Shown: positions 8,855 to 19,404 of the stretch, in pieces
Numbering within the stretch: position 1 is the first letter of the stretch
Layout of the letters: the number at the start of each line of letters is the position of its first letter
Source: Faecalibacterium sp. I3-3-89
GTDB taxonomy: Bacteria; Bacillota; Clostridia; Oscillospirales; Ruminococcaceae
Reading direction: 5' to 3'
Assembly (NCBI RefSeq): GCF_023347275.1
Contig: NZ_CP094468.1
Span: 2,294,001-2,358,000, forward strand
DNA: 64,000 bases
Translations under genes and position numbers: made by a program
Notes under the pieces: model-generated
What the model was told of the DNA's origin: nothing
The model's input: only the letters and a program-made list of their open reading frames with translations
Databases searched by the model: none

Positions 8855-10018
8855 ATGATGAAAACCTACCAGAACCACGCTATGACCGACGCCGAGGCAC
8901 GGCAGGCACTGGCCGATGCCTGCAAACAGGTGGAGACCAATCTGCCCCTGTACACCTACCAGTGCCAGAACCATTCCAGTGTGAACGATATCTACCCCGG
9001 CTGCGCCAATAACCAGTGGACCTGCGGCTTTTGGCCCGGTGAGATCTGGCTGGCCTACGAGGCCACCGGGGACGAAAAATTCAAGACAGCCGCCCTCATT
9101 CAGGTGGACAGCTTTGCGGACCGCATTGCCCGCAAGGTGGAGGTGGACCACCACGATATGGGCTTTTTGTACAGCCCCACCTGCGTGGCAGCGTGGAAGC
9201 TGGTGGGCAGCGAAACCGGCAAAAACGCCGCCATTGCCGCCGCCGACCAGCTGCTGACCCGCTACCAACCCAGCGGCCGCTTCTTGCAGGCATGGGGCAC
9301 TATGGACGACCCCGGCAACTACCGCTATATCATTGACTGCATGCTCAATGTGCCGCTGCTGTACTGGGCAGCGCAGGTGACCGGTAGCGACCACTACCGC
9401 GAGATCGCCGCTGCCCACACCGCCACCACGCTGGCAAACTCCTTCCGGCCGGACGGCAGCACCTACCACACCTTCTTTATGAACCCGGACGGCACCCCCA
9501 AGGGCGGACGCACCTGTCAGGGCTATAAGGACGACAGCTTCTGGGCACGGGGACAGGCGTGGGGCGTGTACGGCAGCGCCATTGGCTACACCTACACCCA
9601 CGACGAAAAGTTTTTGGATGTGTTCCGCAAGGCGCTGGAATTTTACCTTTCCCGCCTGCCGGAGGATATGATCCCCTGCTGGGATATGCTCTTTGCCCCG
9701 GAAAGCGGCGAACCCCGGGATTCCTCCTCCGCTGCCATCGTGGCCTGTGGATTGCTGGAAGCGGCAAAGTATGTGGACGAAACAGAAGCTGCCCAGTGGC
9801 GCACACTGGCACGGCAGATGCTGGCCAGCCTTGCCGCAAATTATGCGGTAAAGCCTGGTACCCTCGGCTCCGGCCAGCTGCTGCACGGCACTTACAGCAA
9901 AAAGAGCCCCTACAACACCTGCACCCCGGAGGGCGTGGATGAATGTACGAGCTGGGGCGATTATTTTTACATGGAGGCGCTGACCCGCCTGACCAAAGAC
10001 TGGGAGATGTACTGGTGA
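8855..10018 (+). CDS. GH88 unsaturated glucuronyl hydrolase
   Basis: 387-residue alpha/alpha-barrel enzyme that removes the 4,5-unsaturated uronic acid left at the non-reducing end by polysaccharide lyases, through hydration of the double bond. The two catalytic aspartates of the family are visible: Asp101 in HHDMGF and Asp161 in IIDCMLNVP. The family pattern GKDDSFWARGQAWG-like is present at about residue 230 (YKDDSFWARGQAWGVYG). No signal peptide, so it acts on imported oligosaccharide. It starts 2 bp after uidA with TAAGGAG as ribosome site; two ATGs stand in tandem and either could be used. GH105 is a less likely alternative. Confidence 0.92.
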   Translation: MMKTYQNHAMTDAEARQALADACKQVETNLPLYTYQCQNHSSVNDIYPGCANNQWTCGFWPGEIWLAYEATGDEKFKTAALIQVDSFADRIARKVEVDHHDMGFLYSPTCVAAWKLVGSETGKNAAIAAADQLLTRYQPSGRFLQAWGTMDDPGNYRYIIDCMLNVPLLYWAAQVTGSDHYREIAAAHTATTLANSFRPDGSTYHTFFMNPDGTPKGGRTCQGYKDDSFWARGQAWGVYGSAIGYTYTHDEKFLDVFRKALEFYLSRLPEDMIPCWDMLFAPESGEPRDSSSAAIVACGLLEAAKYVDETEAAQWRTLARQMLASLAANYAVKPGTLGSGQLLHGTYSKKSPYNTCTPEGVDECTSWGDYFYMEALTRLTKDWEMYW

Positions 10019-11706
10019 TGAACTTGCAGACCAAAGCGGATTTTACCGCACTGATGCACAAATTTCTCGACCCCCTCAAGCCCTGTTATTCCGCAGGCTG
10101 CGCCCGGCTGCATCTGGGCGAGACGGGTGTGACCTACAACCAAAATGCCATTGAGCTGGAAGCCTTCAGCCGCCCGCTGTGGGCGCTGGTGCCCTTCTGG
10201 GTGGGCGGCGGCTCTGACCCGGAGTTTGAAAAAATCTACCGCAAGGGTCTTGCCGCCGGCACCGACCCGGAAAACCCCGAATACTGGGGCACCACCGGGG
10301 AATACGACCAGTGTTATGTGGAGATGGCGGCTATTGCCTGCGGCATCCTCACCGCACCGGAAAAGCTGTGGACCCCGCTTTCTGATACCGAAAAACAGAA
10401 CCTTGCCGCATGGCTGGGGCAGATCAACGCCCACACCATCCCGGACTGCAACTGGCAGTTTTTCCGCATCCTTGTAAACCTTGCCCTGAAAAGCGTGGGG
10501 ATGCCTTACAGCCCGGAACTGCTGGAGGATGGCCTTTGCAAAATTGACAGCTATTACAGCGGCGACGGCTGGTCCACCGATGGCGCCTCCGTGCAAAAGG
10601 ATTACTACATCCCGTGGGCCATCCAGTATTACGGACTGCTCTACTCTAAATTTGCCGCCGACACCGACCCCCGGCGTGCTGCACTCTACCGCCAGCGCGC
10701 CCAGCTGTTCGCGCAGCAGTTCGTCTATTGGTTCGATGCCAACGGCGCAGCCCTGCCCTTTGGCCGCAGCCTGACCTACCGCTTTGCCCAGAACAGCTTC
10801 TGGGCGGCCTGCATCTGGGCAGGGCTGGAGCCGCTGCCCCTGCCGGTAATGAAGGGCCTTATCGTCCGCAACTTCAACTGGTGGCTGGGGCAGAAAATGT
10901 TCGACCGGGACGGCATCCTGACCATCGGCTACTGCTACCCGCAGATGTACATGGCCGAGCGGTACAACGCCCCCGGCAGCCCCTACTGGGGCATGAAGAG
11001 CTTTTTGCTGCTTGCTTTGCCGGATGACCACCCCTTCTGGTCTGCCGAAGCCGCGCCCATGCCCGCATTGGAGCGGCTCAAGCCCATGCCATACGCCAAT
11101 ATGCTGGTGCAGCGCCGGGCGGGGCGGGTAACGGCCTATGCCGCCGGTGTCAACGAGGGCCACGGTCACGGACAGTTCCCGGAAAAGTATGCAAAATTTG
11201 CCTACGATACCCGCTTTGGCTTCTGCGCCTCCCGCAGCCGGGAGGTGCTCAATCAGGCCGCGCCGGACAGTATGCTGGCCTTTGTCATCGACGACAACGT
11301 GTTTGTGCGCAAGGTGAGCAAAACGTGGGAAATTGAAGCCGGGGCTGTGACCGCGCAGTGGTCGCCCTTCCCCGGGATTGAGGTGACCACCACTATCACT
11401 CCCACGGCCACCGGCCACCGCCGCCACCATGAAATTGACAGCAGTTTCGACTGCGAAGCCTATGACTGCGGTTTTGCCGTGCCCAATTTTACACCGGGCT
11501 ACGCCGAAAGCGCGGAAAACGATACCGCCGAAGCCCATTGCGACACCCTGTGCTGCGCCGTGCGCGGCAGGGGAGAAGCAGTGGTCATCGGCTGCGACCC
11601 TAACACCAGCCTGTACTTCACCAATGTCCATCTGCCCGCCGTGAAGTACCACATCCCCAAGGGACACACGGTGCTGGACACCGAGGTCTTTGACGAAGCA
11701 AACTGA
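10018..11706 (+). CDS. DUF2264 domain protein
   Basis: 562-residue cytoplasmic protein of the DUF2264 family, which often occurs beside uronic-acid and rhamnogalacturonan utilisation genes. The start overlaps the GH88 stop (TGATG), so the two are translationally coupled. The N-terminal half has the many aromatic and Glu residues of an alpha/alpha toroid (AFSRPLWALVPFWVGGG; PEYWGTTGEYDQCYVEMAA), and the C-terminal third looks beta-rich. The exact reaction is not established for the family as far as I know. Joined to GH88 and uidA, it is best read as another hydrolase or processing enzyme for uronide oligosaccharides. Confidence 0.85.
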   Translation: MNLQTKADFTALMHKFLDPLKPCYSAGCARLHLGETGVTYNQNAIELEAFSRPLWALVPFWVGGGSDPEFEKIYRKGLAAGTDPENPEYWGTTGEYDQCYVEMAAIACGILTAPEKLWTPLSDTEKQNLAAWLGQINAHTIPDCNWQFFRILVNLALKSVGMPYSPELLEDGLCKIDSYYSGDGWSTDGASVQKDYYIPWAIQYYGLLYSKFAADTDPRRAALYRQRAQLFAQQFVYWFDANGAALPFGRSLTYRFAQNSFWAACIWAGLEPLPLPVMKGLIVRNFNWWLGQKMFDRDGILTIGYCYPQMYMAERYNAPGSPYWGMKSFLLLALPDDHPFWSAEAAPMPALERLKPMPYANMLVQRRAGRVTAYAAGVNEGHGHGQFPEKYAKFAYDTRFGFCASRSREVLNQAAPDSMLAFVIDDNVFVRKVSKTWEIEAGAVTAQWSPFPGIEVTTTITPTATGHRRHHEIDSSFDCEAYDCGFAVPNFTPGYAESAENDTAEAHCDTLCCAVRGRGEAVVIGCDPNTSLYFTNVHLPAVKYHIPKGHTVLDTEVFDEAN

Positions 11707-11723
11707 TGCCGCTTCTTTCTATA

Positions 11724-11765
11724 GCAGTTTGCGTTTTTAATGCACAAGCAACATCCGCAAACTGC
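11724..11765. promoter_or_regulatory. Inverted repeat GCAGTTTGCG / CGCAAACTGC
   Basis: Ten-bp arms at 11724-11733 and 11756-11765 are perfectly complementary. The GCAAACTG core matches the inverted pair in the kinase/binding-protein control region. It lies between the DUF2264 stop and the lacZ promoter, so it could be a regulator site for lacZ or a transcript-end hairpin with a long loop. A second CGCAAA follows at 11770. Confidence 0.45.
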
Positions 11766-11791
11766 ATATCGCAAATATGCCGTTTTGATAG

Positions 11792-14911
<3,120 letters not shown>

Positions 14912-14925
14912 AAATTTACTTGGCT

Positions 14926-14960
14926 AAAGTGGTGGGTATCATCGTGATACCCACCACTTT
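14926..14960 (+). terminator. Hairpin after lacZ
   Basis: A perfect 16-bp stem (AAAGTGGTGGGTATCA with its complement) around a TCG loop, 14 bp after the lacZ stop. There is no strong U-run, but position and strength fit transcript termination. Confidence 0.65.
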
Positions 14961-15013
14961 GGTCTTATTGCGAAACCGTAACAAGACAAAAATCAGCGCA
15001 ATATTCAAATAGT

Positions 15014-15113
15014 ATATTTGCGATATGCAATCCAACGTTGTAGCTGCTGCATTAAAAAGTTGAATTTTTATGGTTTATGGAGAAATAAGGAATTGTGTCA
15101 AAATGACACAATT
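15014..15113. repeat. Intergenic stretch with an inverted 16-mer and a 10-bp palindrome
   Basis: The 395-bp gap from 14912 has no gene. ATATTTGCGATATGCA at 15014-15029 is the exact reverse complement of 11763-11778 upstream of lacZ. At 15091-15113 AATTGTGTCA and TGACACAATT form a perfect palindrome around AAA, resembling an operator for a dimeric regulator. Nothing else is recognisable until the promoter element at 15209. Confidence 0.45.
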
Positions 15114-15208
15114 GCTCCGGGCACCTTCATAGAACCATGGAATGTGAATATTTTGCTTTCATAGGAGTTCATGTTTTTTACTGAATCTCGTGAAAAGCGT
15201 ATAAAAAG

Positions 15209-15292
15209 CTTGCAATCATCTGTAAAATGTGGTATATCCATTATACGAAACATTGCTTTAAAAGAACACTCCACCGTTCAATGATGTGTAAA
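15209..15292 (+). promoter_or_regulatory. Promoter/dyad element, copy A (before the serine recombinase)
   Basis: TTGCAA, 17 bp, then TATATC, followed by ACGAAA, a GAAC/GTTC inner repeat and ATGATGTGTAAA. The element is closely matched by copy B at 22278-22362 before fdhD. The 17-bp spacer is not conserved, whereas both promoter boxes and the downstream dyad are. The outer arms (TATCCATTAT and ATGATGTGTA) pair at nine of ten positions if G-U pairs are allowed. Confidence 0.55.
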
Positions 15293-15306
15293 GTGAGGTG
15301 CCTGCC

Positions 15307-16624
15307 ATGACCGCCGTGATCTATGCCCGCTATTCATCGGATAACCAGCGCGAAGAATCCATTGAAGGCCAGATTCGTGAATGCACTGCCTATGCGGAAA
15401 AGAACGGCATCACCATCGTCAAGCACTATATTGACCGTGCCATCTCTGCCAAGACGGACAACCGCCCGGAGTTCCAGCAGATGATCAAAGACAGCGACAA
15501 GAAGCTGTTTGACATTGTGCTGGTCTGGAAGCTCGACCGCTTTGCCCGGAATCGTTATGATAGTGCCCGGTACAAGACCCAGCTGAAGAAGAACGGTGTC
15601 AAGCTCATGTCTGCCACCGAAATCATCTCCGAGGGGCCGGAGGGCATTATTCTGGAATCTGTGCTGGAAGGTTATGCGGAATACTACTCCGCCGACCTTG
15701 CCGAGAAGGTCGTGCGTGGACAGACTGAGAACATCCTGAAAGGCCGCTGCAACGGTGGTCGTGCCGGATGCCATCCCGCCCATTATTCCACTGGAATTGT
15801 TTGAGGATGTGCAGGAGAAAATCGCCAAAAACAAAAAAGCCCCTGCCCGTAGAAAGGCAGAGGATGACTACCTGCTCACCACCAAGCTGTTCTGCGGCTA
15901 CTGTGGGGCGTTGATGTTTGGCGAAAGCGGCACAAGCCGGACGGGTGAAGTCCACCGCTACTATAAATGTGCCACTGCCAAAAAGCACAAGGGCTGCAAG
16001 AAAAAGACCGTCCGCAAACAGTGGCTGGAAGATCTGGTGGTCAACCAGACCATGCAGCTTGTGAAAGACGATGCCGCTATGGAATCCATCATCGCCAAGG
16101 TGATGGAACTGCAAAACAAGGAGAATACCAACATTCCACTTTATAAAAAGCAGCTCCGGGATGCAGAATCCGGTATCCAGAATATGCTCAATGCGATTCA
16201 GGCCGGTATCCTGACCAGCTCCACCAAGGAGCGGTTGGAGCAGCTGGAAGAAACCAAGCGTGAGCTTGAAGCACGCATTGCGGAAGAAAAGCTGGCGAAG
16301 CCGAAAGTGACCGAAGAATTTATCAGGTTTTGGCTGCTGCAGTTCCGTAAGCTGGACATGAGCCTGAAAGACCAGCGGCAGGCACTAGTGGATACCTTCA
16401 TCAATGCGATTTACCTGTATGATGATAAGGTTTTGATAACCTTCAACTATAAAGAAGGAACACAGACCGTCACCTTTGGGGAAGCGGCAGAAGCCGCATC
16501 AAAGGGAAATGGTTCGGATTTGGATTGCTTTACTGCACCACAAGGAAGACAGCTTTTGGTAGCTGTCTTTTTTGTCTTGTATGGCATTTTCCCTTTAGCT
16601 ATAACAGCGGATAAGAGGACTTGA
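15307..16624 (+). pseudogene. Large serine recombinase with central deletion and frameshift
   Basis: Residues 1-155 form the resolvase-type catalytic domain (MTAVIYARYSSDNQREES with the nucleophile at Ser10/11; VLVWKLDRFARNR). The frame then reads through ILKGRCNGG into unrelated residues and stops at 15804. Another frame resumes at about 15758 with VVPDAIPPIIPLELFEDVQ, then the zinc-ribbon (FCGYCGALM ... YYKCATAKKHKGC) and coiled-coil C-terminal domain. Compared with the intact recombinase at 58901-60505, about 85 residues of the central recombinase domain are missing, apparently lost between GGTGGT repeats. Two fragments might still be made, but an active enzyme is unlikely. A hairpin with T-run at 16546-16574 lies inside the nominal 3' end. 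Confidence 0.88.
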
Positions 16625-16651
16625 ACAGCACGGCCCCACCGCAGGCGGGGC

Positions 16652-16678
16652 AACAAAAGCCCCGGTGGGGCTTTTGTT
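16652..16678 (+). terminator. Perfect 12-bp hairpin with T-rich arm
   Basis: AACAAAAGCCCC and GGGGCTTTTGTT flank a 3-base loop just past the recombinase remnant; A-rich on one side and T-rich on the other, so it could act in both directions. Confidence 0.65.
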
Positions 16679-16734
16679 AGTGCGCGGTTCCCAACCCGTA
16701 GGAATGTCTACCGGGAGGACTACCGCTAAAATAG

Positions 16735-16778
16735 AAAATCCGAACCTTTTCTCGATAGGAGAAGGGTTCGGATTTTTT
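16735..16778 (+). terminator. Strong intrinsic terminator
   Basis: AAAATCCGAACC pairs with GGTTCGGATTTT; CTTTTCTC and GAGAAGG extend the stem, and it ends in a run of T. It isolates the recombinase remnant from what follows. Confidence 0.8.
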
Positions 16779-16901
16779 GTTTTCTTCGGAAAGCAGAACG
16801 AGGGTTCTTTTCCAGCCGCTGTGTGTCCAAAATCTTATCAGAAGAACCGTATAACAAAAGTCACAACTGTAAAGGTGCCGTAAGGCAGAAAGGACACAAA
16901 C

Positions 16902-17050
16902 ATGAAGTACGATGAAAGAGCCTGCCATTTCAACATGGACACCGGCTGCGTGGAGCTGCTGACCCACTGGGCTATGCGGATTTGATCCTGAATGGTGACC
17001 CGGAGGAATATTTGAAGAATACAACTGGGAGCCATGGGTTAGAAATCTGA
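16902..17050 (+). pseudogene. Decayed small mobile-element gene (DUF6061-like)
   Basis: ATG 16902, behind AAGGACAC, begins MKYDERACHFNMDTGCVELL and stops after 27 codons. In another frame the sequence continues as YADLILNGDPEEYLK and ends at 17050. From memory, both halves match the beginning and end of small proteins of about 75 residues (DUF6061 type) common on Oscillospiraceae mobile elements, so this is probably one gene with a deletion in the middle. The family assignment is from memory. It supports the reading of this stretch as the wreck of a mobile element. Confidence 0.55.
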
Positions 17051-17053
17051 ATG

Positions 17054-17098
17054 AATGCTGGACATTACCGCTTTTTTGAGCTGGTGATGTCCAGCATT
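17054..17098 (+). terminator. Hairpin ATGCTGGACAT / ATGTCCAGCAT
   Basis: Eleven-bp perfect outer stem extended by ACC/GGT, directly after the decayed gene. The remaining 120 bp before ktrB are AT-rich and presumably hold its promoter; no confident boxes were chosen. Confidence 0.55.
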
Positions 17099-17218
17099 TG
17101 TTATTTGGTGTTGCCCGATCAATTTTAATGGAATCTTTATACTTCTACAATTTTCTTTACGACTCTTTTATTTATTCCATGCTAATCTTTATGCACACGG
17201 ATAGGTAAAGGAGCTTTT

Positions 17219-18556
17219 ATGATTCAATATCCTCGTTACAGGCAGCACCGTTTTTCTTCTTTTCAGGTCATTATTGCAGGGTTTGCGGCAGTTGATCTGG
17301 TGGGCGCATTGCTTCTGATGCTCCCGATTGCTGCACAGCAACGGTGCGTTACACCGTTCCATGAGGCGCTGTTTACTTCCACCTCCGCCCTTTGTGTGAC
17401 CGGGCTTGTGGTTCAGGATACCGGCAGCTACTGGTCGGTATTCGGGCAGAGCGTGATCCTTCTTCTGATCCAGATCGGAGGATTGGGCGTTATTACAGTA
17501 GGTGCTGCCTTTGCGCTGCTTTCCGGGCGAAAGATCTCCCTCAAGCAGCGCAGCACGATGCAGGAAGCTACGGCTGCCCCGCAGATGGGCGGCATCGTGC
17601 GGCTGACAGGCTTTATTCTGCGGATCACCGCTCTGTTTGAACTGGCTGGTGCTGCACTGCTGCTGCCGACATTTTGCGCCGATTATGGATTGCGCGGGAT
17701 CTGGTATGCACTGTTTCATTCCATTTCGGCGTTCTGCAATGCCGGCTTTGACCTGCTGGGAACAGAGGGTGCAAAATTTGTTTCGCTGACACGGTATGCA
17801 GGTGACCCATTGCTTACCACAGTGATCGCGGCCCTGATCGTCTTTGGCGGCCTTGGCTTTCTGATATGGGAGGACATTTGTACATACCGCCTTGACTTTC
17901 ACCGCTATCGGATGCAGAGCAAGGTGATCCTTGTCACAACGGCGTTTCTTCTGGTACTGCCGGCACTGTACTTTTATTGCTTCGAGTTCACAGCAGGCTC
18001 TGCCCGGCAGCGCATTTTATTGTCGATATTCCAATCCGTTACCCCTCGTACTGCCGGCTTTAACACCGCCGATCTTGCTGCGATGGGCAGCACTTCACAG
18101 GCATTGATGGTGGTTCTGATGCTGTTGGGCGGTTCGCCCGGCTCCACGGCAGGCGGCATGAAAACCACAACATTTGCCGTTCTGCTGGCCAATATGTGGG
18201 CGACCTTCCGCCGCAGAGAAGATGCGGAATTTTTCGGGCGGCGCATAGATAGTTCCGCGGTCAAGAATGCTGCCACGATTGCAGGGATGTATTTGACGCT
18301 GTTCTTCCTCGGAGCCTTTGTCATTGCTGCGGCAGAGCAGCTGCCGATGTCAGTCTGTTTGTATGAGACTGCTTCGGCTGTGGCAACGGTAGGCCTGACA
18401 TTGGGTATCACGCCGCAGTTGGGCATCCTTTCGCAGGGGGTGCTGATCGCACTGATGTTTTTGGGACGTGTTGGCGGATTGACGTTGATCTATGCGGCAT
18501 TTGGCAGCAGCCCTGCCCACTCTCGTCTGCCACAGGAGAAGATCGCAATCGGATAA
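17219..18556 (+). CDS. ktrB: Potassium uptake channel subunit KtrB/TrkH
   Basis: 445-residue membrane protein of the Trk/Ktr/HKT family that conducts K+ coupled to Na+ or H+. The four pore repeats are visible with their filter glycines: STSALCVTGLVV, HSISAFCNAGFD, TPRTAGFNT and ASAVATVGLT. The third membrane segment contains the flexible gating loop GGSPGSTAGGMKT. Length fits KtrB rather than longer TrkH. Ribosome site AAAGGAG precedes ATG 17219. KtrA follows 11 bp later and would form its cytoplasmic gating ring. Confidence 0.95.
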   Translation: MIQYPRYRQHRFSSFQVIIAGFAAVDLVGALLLMLPIAAQQRCVTPFHEALFTSTSALCVTGLVVQDTGSYWSVFGQSVILLLIQIGGLGVITVGAAFALLSGRKISLKQRSTMQEATAAPQMGGIVRLTGFILRITALFELAGAALLLPTFCADYGLRGIWYALFHSISAFCNAGFDLLGTEGAKFVSLTRYAGDPLLTTVIAALIVFGGLGFLIWEDICTYRLDFHRYRMQSKVILVTTAFLLVLPALYFYCFEFTAGSARQRILLSIFQSVTPRTAGFNTADLAAMGSTSQALMVVLMLLGGSPGSTAGGMKTTTFAVLLANMWATFRRREDAEFFGRRIDSSAVKNAATIAGMYLTLFFLGAFVIAAAEQLPMSVCLYETASAVATVGLTLGITPQLGILSQGVLIALMFLGRVGGLTLIYAAFGSSPAHSRLPQEKIAIG

Positions 18557-18567
18557 AGGAGACAACT

Positions 18568-19215
18568 ATGAAATCGATTCTTTTGATCGGACTTGGCCGT
18601 TTTGGCCGCCATATTGCGCAGGAACTGAATGAGCTGGGTCATCAGGTCATGGCGATCGACAGCAACGAAGACCGTGTGAACGCCGTGCTTTCCTATGTGA
18701 CGAATGCGCAGATCGGTGACAGCACCAGCGAATACTTTCTGCGCTCCCTCGGTGTCGGCAATTTTGATGTGTGTATCGTGACCATTGGCGGCAATTTTCA
18801 AAACTCACTGGAAACAACATCGCTGCTCAAGGAGCTGGGCGCAAAGCTTGTGGTCTCGCGTGCAGAGCGGGATGTACAAGCTAAGTTTTTGCTGCGCAAC
18901 GGTGCGGATGAAGTGGTCTACCCGGAAAAGCAGCTGGCAAAGTGGGCAGCGATCCGATACAGCTCCGAACACATTCTGGATTATATCGAGCTGCAGGACG
19001 ACCACGCCATCATGGAAGTGACCATTCCGCCGGAATGGATGGATCGCACGATCGGTGAGATCAATATCCGAAAAAAGTATAACATCAATATTCTTGCGCT
19101 GAAAAAAGACGGAAAGCTCGATATGAACATCACGCCGGATACACAGCTGTGCCGGGATGAAAGTATGCTGGTTTTGGGGAAATACGCATCGATCCAGAAG
19201 TGTTTCCGGCTCTAA
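18568..19215 (+). CDS. ktrA: Potassium uptake regulatory subunit KtrA/TrkA
   Basis: 215-residue cytoplasmic RCK protein. The N-terminal Rossmann domain has the nucleotide motif GLGRFGRHIA and the acidic ribose-binding residue in MAIDSNED; the C-terminal TrkA-C domain (residues about 135-215) is the part that can bind c-di-AMP in other Firmicutes. It assembles as an octameric ring under KtrB and opens it when ATP is bound. AAAGGAGAC precedes ATG 18568. Confidence 0.95.
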   Translation: MKSILLIGLGRFGRHIAQELNELGHQVMAIDSNEDRVNAVLSYVTNAQIGDSTSEYFLRSLGVGNFDVCIVTIGGNFQNSLETTSLLKELGAKLVVSRAERDVQAKFLLRNGADEVVYPEKQLAKWAAIRYSSEHILDYIELQDDHAIMEVTIPPEWMDRTIGEINIRKKYNINILALKKDGKLDMNITPDTQLCRDESMLVLGKYASIQKCFRL

Positions 19216-19233
19216 AAAGATAGGACAGATCGT

Positions 19234-19362
19234 ATGGATGTCGTTTTGTTGTTGATGGTTCTTGGAGTCATGTTGAGTGGCTTTTGGGCAGCAGATGCGA
19301 TGGATCACATGCGGAAGGAGATCATTCGACAAGAAGGAAAAAGACGTGGCTGGTGGTCGTGA
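19234..19362 (+). CDS. Small single-pass membrane protein
   Basis: 42 codons from ATG 19234 with AGGA nine bases upstream. Residues 2-20 are hydrophobic (MDVVLLLMVLGVMLSGFW), followed by a charged tail rich in Lys/Arg and ending in GWWS. It lies in the 190-bp space between ktrA and the sensor kinase, in the same direction. It is not KdpF by sequence, but its position and form would suit a small subunit that tunes KtrB or the sensor. I do not recognise the family. Confidence 0.55.
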   Translation: MDVVLLLMVLGVMLSGFWAADAMDHMRKEIIRQEGKRRGWWS

Positions 19363-19404
19363 CCATCAAATTGTGCTATACTGTGGGCAAGGCAGGTGAT
19401 CTTT

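Noticed and set aside
19234..19362. The small protein as KdpF
   Set aside because: Sequence and length differ from KdpF and there is no kdpABC.
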